Source: an uncultured Christensenella sp. (GTDB lineage Bacteria; Bacillota_A; Clostridia; Christensenellales; Borkfalkiaceae). Taken from it: a stretch of 64,000 bases of DNA. A program made the position numbers and the translations under genes. The stretch lies in the NCBI GenBank assembly GCA_910579295.1, contig CAJTTC010000001.1, positions 62,001 through 126,000 of the forward strand, in the 5' to 3' direction. Of this stretch, positions 43,549 to 53,346 are shown piece by piece. The stretch's first letter is position 1; every line of letters begins with the position of its first letter. The notes beneath the pieces are model-generated. The model was not told the origin of the DNA. It saw only the letters and a list, made by a program, of their open reading frames with translations, and searched no databases.

Positions 43549-44891
43549 GGTGGCGCATATGGCTGTTATCGCTCGGCATAACCCTCGTTTGCGTACTTGT
43601 TTTCGGTATTACGTCGACGTTAGTTTATTATAATTCGTCCGTGAACAACAGCTACGAGTATCTTAACGTTTATATGAACGAGTTTGACGAAAGCGAATAC
43701 CGGCTTGACGGAGACGGCGCAAAAGCCTTTTCCGAAAAACTGAACGGCGCAAGAGTTACTTTTATGAACGCGCAGGGAAAAGTTATCGCCGACAGCCACG
43801 CCGAAAACGCAAACGCCAGTCATTCGGACAGAACGGAAGTAATCGACGCGATAGTCAGCGGCAAAAGCGGTTACGCCGTTCGTTCGAGTTCGACCCTCGG
43901 TAAAAATATGGTTTACTATTGCAGGAATTTCGACGGTGAATTTTTGGTGCGTATCGCTGTTTTTACCGACAGCGACTGGATGATTTTCGTTAAAATTCTG
44001 CCTACGTTCGCCACGTTTTCGGTGGTTATGGTTGCATTGAGCGCGGCGGTAGCGTTCGCCGCAACGCACTTTATAGTGACGCCCGTCAAAAAGCTCGCTA
44101 CGGAGGCTACGGCTAATCCCAACGTGGAAACAAAGTATTCCGAGCTTCAGCCCATAGCCGATATTTTAAACGAGCGCAACCGCAATATAACGCGGCAGAT
44201 GGAGGAGTTGCAGTCTGAAAAGGAGATTGTAGAAAGGGCGCGTATATCCAAGGACGAATTTATATCCAACGTAACGCACGAAATGAACACGCCGCTCACG
44301 TCCATTCACGGATATGCTGAACTGTTGAACGCGGGAGGAATGAATGCCGAACAGCAAAGGACGGCGTATAAGACGATACTTACGCAGAGCGAGCGGCTGA
44401 CAAATTTAATAGCGTGCATAATAAATTACAGCGAAATAGACAGCGACGATTTGCCGTCGTACGAGGTGGACTTTTCGGCTCTTGCGAGGGAAACGCTGAG
44501 CGCGTTGAAGCCCGAAGCGGATAAGAGAAATATAACCGTAACTGAGCTTATCGACGATAACGTGACCGTGCTTTCACGCCACGAACGCTTGAGCGAAATT
44601 TTCGGCAATCTTGTGCGCAACGCCATTAAGTACAATAAGGACGGCGGAAGCATTACGGTAACTTTAAACCGCGAGGGGTTAACCGTCGAGGACACGGGAA
44701 TAGGCATAGCCGAAGAAAATTTAGACAAGGTATTCTCGCGGTTCTTTACGGTGGATAAATCACACAACGGCAAAAACGGCGGATTCGGGTTGGGTCTTGC
44801 CGTAGCCAAAAAGATTTGCCAGAAATCGGGCTGGAAGATAGGCGTTGAAAGTACGCTTGGCAAGGGAAGCAAATTTACGGTGCAATTTTAA
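43545..44891 (+). CDS. Sensor histidine kinase (PhoR-like)
   Basis: 448 residues. Two transmembrane segments (about 5-27 and 155-178) enclose a periplasmic-type sensor of about 125 residues. HisKA with His245 in VTHEMNTPLTS, N-box NLVRNAIKYNKDGG, G1 EDTGIGI, G2 GGFGLGLAV. Probably phosphorylates the preceding regulator. The downstream transporter begins 2 nt after the stop. Confidence 0.92.
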   Translation: MRWRIWLLSLGITLVCVLVFGITSTLVYYNSSVNNSYEYLNVYMNEFDESEYRLDGDGAKAFSEKLNGARVTFMNAQGKVIADSHAENANASHSDRTEVIDAIVSGKSGYAVRSSSTLGKNMVYYCRNFDGEFLVRIAVFTDSDWMIFVKILPTFATFSVVMVALSAAVAFAATHFIVTPVKKLATEATANPNVETKYSELQPIADILNERNRNITRQMEELQSEKEIVERARISKDEFISNVTHEMNTPLTSIHGYAELLNAGGMNAEQQRTAYKTILTQSERLTNLIACIINYSEIDSDDLPSYEVDFSALARETLSALKPEADKRNITVTELIDDNVTVLSRHERLSEIFGNLVRNAIKYNKDGGSITVTLNREGLTVEDTGIGIAEENLDKVFSRFFTVDKSHNGKNGGFGLGLAVAKKICQKSGWKIGVESTLGKGSKFTVQF

Positions 44892-44893
44892 TT

Positions 44894-46567
44894 ATGGACG
44901 CTAAAACTGTAGCAACCTCGATTCTTACTTTAATAGCGGGCGTGGGCATATTCCTTATCGCCTGTACTATGATGAGCGCAAACCTCGAAGCGCTGGGGAG
45001 CAAAAAGCTGAAATCGCTGTTTTCAAAGGCTTCGAAAAGCAAGCTTTTGGGGGTGGGAGTAGGCGCGGCTACGACAGCCGTCATACAGAGTTCGAGCGCG
45101 ACTTCCGTAATGGTAATAGGCTTTGTCAACGCGGGCATTATGACGCTTGCGCAAGCTGCGACGGTCATATTCGGCGCGAATATAGGCACGACCGTTACGG
45201 GTCAGCTTGTGGCTCTCGGTATGTTCGGCTCAGACGCCATATCGACGTCCGTAATCTTCGCAACGTTTGCGGGCGTGGGAGCGTTCATACTCGCCTTTGC
45301 CAAAAGGGACAAGGCGCGCAAAATCGGCGGAATAGCCGCGGGCTTCGGTATGCTGTTCGTCGGGCTGTCGATGATGAGCGACGCTATGTCGGCTTTCTCG
45401 GCGTTGGAGGAGGTAAAGACATTTCTTGCGCGCTTCGAAAATCCCTTTTTGCTCGTCGTTATCGGCGCGGCGCTGACGGCGGTTGTCCAAAGCTCCTCGG
45501 TAATGACTTCAATGGCTATCACTATGGTGGTTACGGGGCTGATATCCCTCAATCAAGGCATATATATAACGATGGGCGCAAACGTCGGCACGTGCGTTAC
45601 GGCGCTCATTGCGGGTATGACGAGCACGCGGAACGCCAAGCGGACGGCGCTCATTCACCTTATATTCAATATCAGCGGCGTGGCGGTATTTATGCTGATA
45701 GGGCTGTTTATGCGCATAGGCGGGGTGGATTTCGGTTATGTATTCGACAAGCTGTTCCCGCATACGCCGCAAATTCAGCTCTCTATGTTCCATACGGTAT
45801 TTAACATTCTGACGGTCGTTATCGTGTTGCCGCTGACGAATATCTTAGTCAGGCTTGTAACAAAAATATTGCCCGATAAAAAGGTTGCGCGGGAGAACGT
45901 CGGCGAGCCGCATTTCCGCTTTATCGAGGAGCATATGCTGCGCACTCCGCCGCTTGCCGTACAACAGGTTAAAAACGAAATAATGGATATGTCGGAAACG
46001 GCTATCGCAAACGTCAATGCCGCCTGCGAAATCGTGTGCACGCTCAATTACGGTAAAATCGAAATCTTCCGTCAGCGTGAAAATCAGCTCAACTTCCTCA
46101 ATAAAGAGCTGGCTAAGGTTATCGTACAGCTGTTAAGGGAAGATTTGGCGGAAAGGGACAGGATTTATCTTACCTCTGCAATCCGCACGATTACCGACTT
46201 GGAGCGAGTGGGCGATTACGCCGAAAATATCGTCGAGTACGCCGATAAATTAAAGGAGGCGAACGAATACTTTTCGGAAACGGCGGTGAGCGAAATTACC
46301 GATTTAAAAGAGCTTATACAAAAACTATACGCGGAGGCAATGACCGCGTATAGGGATAACGACAAAAAAGCGCTTGAAAAGGCGTATTTAATTGAAGAAG
46401 AGGTCGACCGCATTACCGAAAATATGGCGAAAAACCATATCGCGAGGTTGAGCGGCGGCGAATGTACGGCAGAGGTGGGAACGCAATATCTGTCGCTGTC
46501 GGCTAACGCCGAAAGAATAGCCGACCACTATATAAACGTGGCAAAGACTATTAAATCGCTCGGTTAA
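44894..46567 (+). CDS. Na+/phosphate cotransporter with PhoU domain (copy 2)
   Basis: 557 residues. Na_Pi repeat motifs QSSSATSVMVIGFVNAG (about 56-72) and VQSSSVMTSMAITMV (about 196-210), C-terminal PhoU-type bundle (about 345-555, ITDLERVGDYAENIVEYAD). About 8 TM segments. Third gene of the regulator-kinase-transporter unit, separated from the kinase by 2 nt. Compared with copy 1 it has QSSS where copy 1 has NSSA in the first repeat. Confidence 0.92.
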   Translation: MDAKTVATSILTLIAGVGIFLIACTMMSANLEALGSKKLKSLFSKASKSKLLGVGVGAATTAVIQSSSATSVMVIGFVNAGIMTLAQAATVIFGANIGTTVTGQLVALGMFGSDAISTSVIFATFAGVGAFILAFAKRDKARKIGGIAAGFGMLFVGLSMMSDAMSAFSALEEVKTFLARFENPFLLVVIGAALTAVVQSSSVMTSMAITMVVTGLISLNQGIYITMGANVGTCVTALIAGMTSTRNAKRTALIHLIFNISGVAVFMLIGLFMRIGGVDFGYVFDKLFPHTPQIQLSMFHTVFNILTVVIVLPLTNILVRLVTKILPDKKVARENVGEPHFRFIEEHMLRTPPLAVQQVKNEIMDMSETAIANVNAACEIVCTLNYGKIEIFRQRENQLNFLNKELAKVIVQLLREDLAERDRIYLTSAIRTITDLERVGDYAENIVEYADKLKEANEYFSETAVSEITDLKELIQKLYAEAMTAYRDNDKKALEKAYLIEEEVDRITENMAKNHIARLSGGECTAEVGTQYLSLSANAERIADHYINVAKTIKSLG

Positions 46568-46583
46568 TTTTCGGTTATATCTA

Positions 46584-46639
46584 TGATATCGAGCGTCGGT
46601 TATGCTGTGTTCAGCACGCTCTTTTTAACGCATTTATAT
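46584..46639. repeat. 56-bp direct repeat, copy 1
   Basis: Matches 51442-51497 at 53 of 56 positions in the same orientation. Contains hairpin GAGCGT...ACGCTC with inner GCTG-TGTT-CAGC, followed by T5, so it could act as a terminator for the Na/Pi gene. The two copies bracket the M60 peptidase gene. Confidence 0.9.
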
Positions 46640-46654
46640 TAAACCATAAACTTA

Positions 46655-46680
46655 AAGCCCGCGGCTTTCGCCGCGGGCTT
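46655..46680. terminator. Bidirectional terminator
   Basis: 11-bp perfect stem AAGCCCGCGGC / GCCGCGGGCTT with TTTC loop between convergent Na/Pi and M60 genes; + side TTCTTTG, minus side TTTAAGTTTATGG. Confidence 0.85.
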
Positions 46681-46701
46681 CTTTGATTTGTTGTAGTACT
46701 T

Positions 46702-49700
46702 TTACGCTTCGTTATAAATTGCTATCGAATCTATATTTGCTTCGCCTGTGCACCGAATTTCAACTTTATGCGTTCCGCTTTCCAGCTTTTCGGAAAGGTA
46801 CGTAATACCGTACGCGCCGCTGTGTTCTGCAACGTCGATTGAAGAAACTTTCACTCCGTCGATATAAACGTCAAAATTTTTGCCGTACGCATCCGATGTT
46901 AAAATTGCAAGTCTTGTTCCCTTAAATTCGAATACGGCTTTGTCGCCTGCGTGTCCTACGTGAACGTGTCCGAACGTTGAGGGCGCAATCTGACTGCTCC
47001 AATTCTTGCTGAAAATCAGATGATCGTTGGTCGGAGCAATTAAATTAGCGCCGTTGCCGTGTATTTCGTTTATGTGCCACATTTCAAGTTCGCGCAAAAT
47101 TATGTAACCGCCGGACGATTTTGTCATTTCGATTTTATAATACCTCATTTCAGTTTCGTCGAAATTTATCGTTACGGCGCCGTTGGATAACGCAAGATCC
47201 GTGTAATTACCGATAAGTGTGTAATTTTCACCGTCAAGACTCGAATATAAATTCATGTTCTTGGGGTATTGCGGATCGGATCTGCTCTGGGTGTACAGGA
47301 TAAAGCGGTTTGCCGAACAAACTTCGCCGAGGTCGATTTCGAAAATGAAAGGTCTTGTCTCGCTGGGCGCACCTGAAGAGTGAAGTTGCAATTTGTCTCC
47401 TTTATCTCTTATGCCGTCCAAAATAACGTCAAGGTGGTTCACATCCGTACCCCAGCTGGTGTTAAGACCCATATTTTTGGCATTCTTTACATTCTTTTCG
47501 TCCGAACCAAGAATTTTATTGTCCACATAGTTGTAGTTGTACGCCTGAGTATAGAAGTACTCTGACTCGAAGTTCGTATTTGTAGGGAGTTCATAGTCGC
47601 TTCTGTAAGCGTTTGCATAGGTCGCGGAAGTGGGGGGAGTCTTTTCCGCCGCATTGACTATCTCCTCGGGAACCACGTTACCCGCATTGTCGTAGTATAC
47701 GGTTGCCGAATGGTGGTAATTTTCGTCTTCGGGCGAGCTGACCTCGTTGCCGTCTGCGTCGTAATATTTTTCAACCGCTGTGTACTGCGGTTCGACCCAT
47801 GCTCCGATTCCCAAGCCGATATAGCTGACGGTGGGCGAGGACTGCATTATAAGAATTTCCTTTACATACAGCCAACGTTCGCCCGTCATCTTGTAATTAT
47901 AAGTCTGCTCACCGCCCGTGTAGGTTGTAACCGTAACGTCGCCGTCGTCATTCATCTCTATATCGAAATAAGTATTGCTGTCGTTCAACCTGAACGCGGC
48001 GCTGTTTGAGGGAACGGTGGTATCTTTTATTCTGGCGCCCAGCTTATAGTCATTGCCGTCAATCGAGAAATAAACCGCCGCGTTAAGTCTGCCTCGCAAA
48101 TACACGCGGTATTTACCGCTTTCACTGAAATGCAGCTTGCCGTCTATAACGTCAATCATATTATCGTGTATGAAATAGTGTTCGGGCGCGTCGCCGTACT
48201 TTTCACGGTTTGCTTCCGTATCGGGATAGTACCAGATATCGGTGTTGGCATTCTGTACGGGGTTGGAGTGGTCGATAGTGCCAACCGTTTCATAGTTGCC
48301 GAAGTTTGCTGTGAATGCCTCCACCGCGTCGGTGAACATATTGTCCGAGGTATAGGTGTAGGTCGTTCTTTCAAGCGTAGTTTTATTTGTTTCGTGCGAC
48401 AATTCAAACTCAAGCACCAAATCAACGTCGTCAACCTTGAACGCGCCGTCGTCCTTTACAATTTCAAGCGTTACGACTATCTGACCGGAAGTGTCGCCCG
48501 TCTTGGCGCCTGCTGCGGGGGTGTACTTGAAGTTGAAGTTATCGACAAGCTCTATGCTGCCGTGTGCAGGTTGAGTTATGCTCTTTACTCTGTAAGAGAA
48601 ACCGTCGGGAATGACTATACTGCCGCTACTGTACTGACCGTCGGGGGCGTTGTATTTTGATAAATCCACAAGGAACTCACCGTCTGCGGGAATAACGTAA
48701 GGACGCATCGTCTGGGAATATCTCATTGCGCCGTCGTACATATATCCTCTGCCCGTCTGATACACGCAGGATACCGGAACGAACATATTGTAGTTGTTGG
48801 GAGTAAGCTGCGACGAATAGTCAACGCCCGCATAGGTCTTTGACATTTTTGCGAAATAAGACATATTCTGATGGGTTATATCAGCCCAGCGGTTGAAATA
48901 TTTTACGCCGGAAACTCCCCTCGCTTTTATGAATGCGTCCTGTCCGAAATTGTGCAGTAAAGTCGAATAAACGGCAAGACCGTTAGTGCCTGCGATCTGA
49001 TTGTCTTTGACTCTCTGCAACGCCCACGTCGCGCTGGTGTAAGTATTCCAGCCGGAAAGTCCCGCCGCGCCGTAGCTTGCTATGCCTCTGTACGAAGAAA
49101 TTTTCGTGAACAGGCTGTAAGAAACGAGATTGAGCGCATTGTTGGTAACTTCGCCGGTATAACCGATACCGAAATTCTGGAAGTTGTGGTGGTATTCGTG
49201 GAAGTTACCCCACCCGCCGGAAGTAACTATGCCGTTGTAGTTGAGCGAGTTTGTCATCCAACCGGCAGGGCAGTTTACAGAGCTTCTTCCGGGGAACGCA
49301 ACCGCCGCGCCCGCCGCAACGAACGGGTCGTAGAGGAATACTATGCCCTGTTTTGTTCCGTTGGTTGTGGTAACGAGCGAAACCTTTTCCCAAAGTATCG
49401 CCGCCTTGTACAATTCGTCATAGGTGAAGTTCTTTGCGTAATATAACGGACCGGAGTGAAGCACGCCGTACTGCCATACTTCCAGATCGAAGTAAGGAAC
49501 GGTTGTGTAATTTTTAATTCTGTTAAATTCTTCTTCGGTCGTGTAGCCGAGAACAAAGTGAACGTATTCAAGTCCGCCCGTAATAGTTGCCGTAACCGTT
49601 TTGCTCGTGTTGCGGATATAGATAGGTCCGCCGATAAACGAGCCGACGTATGCCGTCCAGACGTCCCTGCTCTCGTCATAGGTTGCCGTGGACTTGTTGA

Positions 49701-51258
49701 CGACCATAGTGTTCAGGATATTGGGGAAGCGTTGCATCTGCCCCTTAGCAGTCCATATGTTGTTTGACTGACCGTTGTACAGCGCCTGACCGATATGTAT
49801 GGTAATACCGCCCGAGGCGTCCATATCCGCTCCGCTCATCTCAACCTTAATAACCTCGCCCGCAGGTGCGTAAAGTCCCGTAATGCTGTAACTCGAATAG
49901 CCGCGGGGGCGTACGGTGATTTGCTTTATAACCGACGGCTGCGTATCGGAAATCATCGGGATGTCGCCGAAACCTTCCAGATACATTCCTTCCGCCGCAG
50001 AGTGCTTGTAAAGCCGTCTTTGAGAATGGTCGGGGTTTTCAGCAGGCGTAGTTGTGCCGTTATTGACAAACCACAGCTTACCCTCTGCGTCTATCTTATT
50101 ATAAGTGGCGTTAAAGTCGTCGTATTTGTTGTTGCCGTTGCCCGAATTGTTGCGCGTTCCGTAAGCGGTAAGATAGTCGGATTCATTGATTAGCACCGTA
50201 CGGGCTGCGGCTTTCAGACCGTCGGGGTCGGAGCCGACTACGCTGCTCATCGTGGAGCCGTATTTGGGATATCTTACAGAGCCTGCGGTTTCAATACCGA
50301 GTGGGAATAACTCGCGCTCGTCCTTGATTTCGTCAACGGGCTTAACTCTTTCAATGTTTTCTTCGAGGATTTCAGCCGAATAGCCCACCGCCGTAGTAGC
50401 CGCGTACTCGTATTTGTATTGGTCTGCAATCCAATCGGCAATAGCGGGGTCGGAGGCGTCTACGTGGTTGAGGATAAGCGTATCTTTCGAAACGGGTTTA
50501 TCGGTGGGAACTGCGACGTAATCATTGGAAGTGTCGGGCGGATCGTCACTGAGAGTGGGACCCTTGTTCGTATTGCACGACTTCGTGCCGACTACTATGC
50601 CGATTATAAGCGCGAGTATAAGCACGAACGCCACTGCGGACATAAGTATAATGCGAACCTTTTTTGAAGACAGAACGGCAACTGCTTTGCCGCCGTTCTC
50701 TTTGGCGGGCTTTGCCTTGGTCTGTTTTTCGGGCGTCGCCGCCGTTGTCGCCACTTTCTTGGGCTTTTGCTCGGAAGTTGCGGGAGCGGGCTTTGCCGCA
50801 TCCTTGGATGCGGTATCTGCCGCCGCGGCGGCAGGTTTACTTACTTGCTCGGGTTTGGCGGCGGTGGTAGCCGCAGGTTTGGTTGCGCTCGTTGCCGCAG
50901 GCTTAGTCGTCGCCGCAGTCGTCGTTTTTCCGGCGGGCTTTGCGTCTATAACCGTCGCTTTGCCGCTTGTCTTACTGCCCGCGGTTTTTGCCGACGCGGT
51001 AGTAGCCGTCGGTTTAGCCGCAGTTGTCGGTTTAGCCGCAGTTGTCGGTTTAGCCGTCGTTGTCGGTTTAGCCGTCGTTGCGGTTTTTGCCGCGGTTGTC
51101 GGTTTGGCGGCGGGTTTAGCCGTAGGTTTTGCCGCGGGCTTGGCAGCCGGTTTTGTAACCGTAGCCTTCGGCTTTGCCGCGGCGGTATTTGCCGCAGGCT
51201 TAGCCGTAGTCGCGGCGGGTTTAGCCGTCGTTTTGGGCTTAGTGTCTTTTTCAGCCAT
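46702..51258 (-). CDS. Secreted M60-like (mucin-type) metallopeptidase with H1-like N-tail
   Basis: 1518 residues. Residues 1-199 are Ala/Lys/Thr/Pro-rich (KPAAK- and KPTTAA-type repeats) and lie before a single transmembrane segment at 202-224, so they would stay in the cytoplasm if it is a signal anchor. The gluzincin motif HEYHH is at 687-691 with Glu 703 completing HExxHx(8,28)E of peptidase family M60/enhancin; these enzymes cut mucins. A cadherin-like/beta region follows, then an F5/8C (discoidin) sugar-binding-type domain near 1290-1400 and a C-terminal beta domain. Likely a cell-bound mucin or glycoprotein protease. Start ATG 51258 has AGGAG upstream. Confidence 0.9.
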   Translation of the reverse strand: MAEKDTKPKTTAKPAATTAKPAANTAAAKPKATVTKPAAKPAAKPTAKPAAKPTTAAKTATTAKPTTTAKPTTAAKPTTAAKPTATTASAKTAGSKTSGKATVIDAKPAGKTTTAATTKPAATSATKPAATTAAKPEQVSKPAAAAADTASKDAAKPAPATSEQKPKKVATTAATPEKQTKAKPAKENGGKAVAVLSSKKVRIILMSAVAFVLILALIIGIVVGTKSCNTNKGPTLSDDPPDTSNDYVAVPTDKPVSKDTLILNHVDASDPAIADWIADQYKYEYAATTAVGYSAEILEENIERVKPVDEIKDERELFPLGIETAGSVRYPKYGSTMSSVVGSDPDGLKAAARTVLINESDYLTAYGTRNNSGNGNNKYDDFNATYNKIDAEGKLWFVNNGTTTPAENPDHSQRRLYKHSAAEGMYLEGFGDIPMISDTQPSVIKQITVRPRGYSSYSITGLYAPAGEVIKVEMSGADMDASGGITIHIGQALYNGQSNNIWTAKGQMQRFPNILNTMVVNKSTATYDESRDVWTAYVGSFIGGPIYIRNTSKTVTATITGGLEYVHFVLGYTTEEEFNRIKNYTTVPYFDLEVWQYGVLHSGPLYYAKNFTYDELYKAAILWEKVSLVTTTNGTKQGIVFLYDPFVAAGAAVAFPGRSSVNCPAGWMTNSLNYNGIVTSGGWGNFHEYHHNFQNFGIGYTGEVTNNALNLVSYSLFTKISSYRGIASYGAAGLSGWNTYTSATWALQRVKDNQIAGTNGLAVYSTLLHNFGQDAFIKARGVSGVKYFNRWADITHQNMSYFAKMSKTYAGVDYSSQLTPNNYNMFVPVSCVYQTGRGYMYDGAMRYSQTMRPYVIPADGEFLVDLSKYNAPDGQYSSGSIVIPDGFSYRVKSITQPAHGSIELVDNFNFKYTPAAGAKTGDTSGQIVVTLEIVKDDGAFKVDDVDLVLEFELSHETNKTTLERTTYTYTSDNMFTDAVEAFTANFGNYETVGTIDHSNPVQNANTDIWYYPDTEANREKYGDAPEHYFIHDNMIDVIDGKLHFSESGKYRVYLRGRLNAAVYFSIDGNDYKLGARIKDTTVPSNSAAFRLNDSNTYFDIEMNDDGDVTVTTYTGGEQTYNYKMTGERWLYVKEILIMQSSPTVSYIGLGIGAWVEPQYTAVEKYYDADGNEVSSPEDENYHHSATVYYDNAGNVVPEEIVNAAEKTPPTSATYANAYRSDYELPTNTNFESEYFYTQAYNYNYVDNKILGSDEKNVKNAKNMGLNTSWGTDVNHLDVILDGIRDKGDKLQLHSSGAPSETRPFIFEIDLGEVCSANRFILYTQSRSDPQYPKNMNLYSSLDGENYTLIGNYTDLALSNGAVTINFDETEMRYYKIEMTKSSGGYIILRELEMWHINEIHGNGANLIAPTNDHLIFSKNWSSQIAPSTFGHVHVGHAGDKAVFEFKGTRLAILTSDAYGKNFDVYIDGVKVSSIDVAEHSGAYGITYLSEKLESGTHKVEIRCTGEANIDSIAIYNEA

Positions 51259-51325
51259 AAAAAATCTCCTTGTATTACAAGATATTTTAATTATTTAACT
51301 GCTTATTACTTTTATAAGCACGCGA

Positions 51326-51354
51326 ATTTTATCACAGTTTAAAAACTTTGTCAA
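51326..51354 (-). promoter_or_regulatory. Promoter of M60 gene
   Basis: On the minus strand TTGACA (51349-51354), 17 bp, TAAAAT (51326-51331), 68 nt before the start codon. Confidence 0.8.
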
Positions 51355-51441
51355 TTATTATTTTGTCAATTACTATAAAGTGCGCACGCGCGCGTGAAAA
51401 TATTCCGCAAATCAGTCGGTTAAAAGGAACGTTGGCGCAAG

Positions 51442-51497
51442 TGATATCGAGCGTCGGTTACGCTGTGTTCAGCCCGCTCTTTTTAACGGATTTATAT
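51442..51497. repeat. 56-bp direct repeat, copy 2
   Basis: 53 of 56 identical to 46584-46639. Located between the M60 promoter and gluQ. GAGCG/CGCTC hairpin with T5 preserved. Confidence 0.9.
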
Positions 51498-51524
51498 AAA
51501 AACGTAAAGTGTAAAAATAAACAC

Positions 51525-51553
51525 TTGCAATTGCCGAGGCTTTATGATAAGAT
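51525..51553 (+). promoter_or_regulatory. gluQ promoter
   Basis: TTGCAA (51525-51530), 17 bp, TAAGAT (51548-51553), 38 nt before the start. Confidence 0.55.
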
Positions 51554-51591
51554 AAATTAAACTGTCGAAGGAATTAACAGAATTACAAAAT

Positions 51592-52530
51592 ATGGTTAAA
51601 GATAGTAAAAGGACTGTTCCCACGGGGCGGTTTGCGCCTACTCCCAGCGGTGAAATGCACGCGGGCAATCTGCTGTGCGCTCTGCTTGCCTATCTGTCCG
51701 TAAAGAGCAAGGGCGGCAGATTTTTGGTGCGCATAGAGGACCTCGATACGGACAGGTGTCCGCGCTCGTCGGCAGATAAAATTATAGGCGTTTTAAACGA
51801 GCTCGGGTTGACAAGCGACGAGCCTGTAATTTGGCAGAGCGGGCGGGCAAGCGTGTACCGCGAAAAGGAGAACGAGCTCGGACGTAAAACGCGCGTTTAT
51901 CCCTGTTTTTGCACGCGTGCGCAGCTTCACGCCGCCGAAGCCCCCAGACTGAGCGACGGGGGAGTAATCTATTCGGGCGCGTGCAGACGTCTGACTTCGC
52001 AACAGATTGCCGAAATGAGTAAAAGCCGCCGCCCGTGTTACCGTGTGGAAGTTCCCGATACGGAAATCGTATTTACCGACTTGCTGGCTGGTGAAACGGT
52101 GCAAAATCTGAAAAGGCAATGCGGAGATTTCATTTTGCGCCGAAGCGACGGGGTGTACGCCTATCAGTTCGCGGTTGCTGTCGACGACGGCGAGAGCGGC
52201 GTGACCGAGGTCGTGCGCGGCAACGATTTGCTTTCAAGTACTCCGCGCCAGATATGGCTTATGCGGCTCTTGGGCTATACTCCGCCCGCATACTATCACA
52301 TACCGCTTGTGTGCGACGGCGACGGGCGCAAACTCAGCAAGAGCGAGGGGGACAGCGCGGCTCGCCTTGTCGGGACTTATCCGCGGGAGCGCGTGCTCGG
52401 CTATCTTGCATACTGCGCGGGGATTATAGAGAGCAATCGCGCCGCCTCTTTGGAAGAGCTGATTGACTGTTTTTCGTGGGAAAAGGTGAGGAGGGGTAAA
52501 ATTCTTCTCGATAAGCATTTGTTAATTTAA
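51592..52530 (+). CDS. gluQ: Glutamyl-Q tRNA(Asp) synthetase
   Basis: 312 residues, a GluRS catalytic domain without the anticodon-binding part. HIGH region APTPSGEMHAGN, zinc ligands CFC...YSGACRR spaced as in GluQRS, and KLSKSEG in the C-terminal part. Transfers glutamate onto queuosine-34 of tRNA-Asp. Confidence 0.92.
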   Translation: MVKDSKRTVPTGRFAPTPSGEMHAGNLLCALLAYLSVKSKGGRFLVRIEDLDTDRCPRSSADKIIGVLNELGLTSDEPVIWQSGRASVYREKENELGRKTRVYPCFCTRAQLHAAEAPRLSDGGVIYSGACRRLTSQQIAEMSKSRRPCYRVEVPDTEIVFTDLLAGETVQNLKRQCGDFILRRSDGVYAYQFAVAVDDGESGVTEVVRGNDLLSSTPRQIWLMRLLGYTPPAYYHIPLVCDGDGRKLSKSEGDSAARLVGTYPRERVLGYLAYCAGIIESNRAASLEELIDCFSWEKVRRGKILLDKHLLI

Positions 52531-52591
52531 AGTCGGAGAAGCGGTTAGTCGGGCTTGTGCGCGAGCGCCGCGGCGTTTTTTACAATAAAAA

Positions 52592-52658
52592 AAGATTGCT
52601 TTTCGCTCCGTCTTTATATAACGGCGGAGCGGCGGCAACCTTATATCGCGGCAATCTT
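52592..52658. other. Nested hairpin between gluQ and GNAT gene
   Basis: Outer arms AAGATTGC (52592-52599) and GCAATCTT (52651-52658), inner arms CGCTCCG (52604-52610) and CGGAGCG (52625-52631). Could terminate or stabilise the two convergent transcripts. Confidence 0.55.
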
Positions 52659-52676
52659 ACAGACGGCAACGCGATT

Positions 52677-53291
52677 TTATTTGTTATTGTACTTCACATA
52701 ATAATCGTAATATTTTGTGCCGTCGTGTCCAATAAGCGCCTCTTGCGATTTTACAAATCCCGAATTTTCCAACGCTTTTATACGTTCGGCGGCGGCAGGT
52801 ACGGCTTTCGTAGCGACAATTGTGCAACCGAAAAGTCGGAAGGACGGCGCAACTATCAGCGATAAAATGCTTTCAATCTCCGCGGACTTTTCATAGTCGC
52901 TGCGCAGGTCAAGTCTAAGAAGCCCGCAGTCCGTAAAAAAGTCGTTTTCGTCGCGACGGAATTCCTCTATCGTGCCGATGACGGCGCCTGCGTCTTTATC
53001 TTCGACAGCAAAACGGACGAACCAGCCGTTTTCGTACGCCTGTTTCCAGAAGTCCAACGCCGCGCGCATACGCTCGGGCGTAGTATAATGGAAATCGTCG
53101 CCGTGGCAGTTATCGCTGTTAAACAGGGGTACGGACTTCTCGTCGCTGTAAATCATAAGCAAGTCGTTCAGGTCGCCGTCACGCACCAAACGCAATACAA
53201 ATCTGTCGTTTTGCAAAACGGGACAACTCTCGTAAATATTCACGGAATTATCGCATTCCTTATCGCTGCTCGCCGTTTTATTGTTATCCAT
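52677..53291 (-). CDS. GNAT-family N-acetyltransferase
   Basis: 204 residues. ATG at 53291 with GGAGGAATA upstream. RimJ/RimL-type layout: N-terminal RFVLRLVRDGDLNDLL, central VIGTIEEFRR strand and LRLDLRSDYEKSAEIESIL, C-terminal ALENSGFVKSQ (common 'LE..GF' end). Substrate unknown. Possibly cotranscribed with the kinase fragment upstream. Confidence 0.75.
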   Translation of the reverse strand: MDNNKTASSDKECDNSVNIYESCPVLQNDRFVLRLVRDGDLNDLLMIYSDEKSVPLFNSDNCHGDDFHYTTPERMRAALDFWKQAYENGWFVRFAVEDKDAGAVIGTIEEFRRDENDFFTDCGLLRLDLRSDYEKSAEIESILSLIVAPSFRLFGCTIVATKAVPAAAERIKALENSGFVKSQEALIGHDGTKYYDYYVKYNNK

Positions 53292-53346
53292 AGATATTCC
53301 TCCTGAATTATATTCGATATTTATAGCGCCGCCGCGCTTTAAAGTA

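Noticed and set aside
50604..51342. Several long antisense frames (Arg/Cys- or Ala/Val-rich) opposite the M60 tail
   Set aside because: They are compositional shadows of the Ala/Lys/Pro repeats, with no promoter or ribosome binding site.
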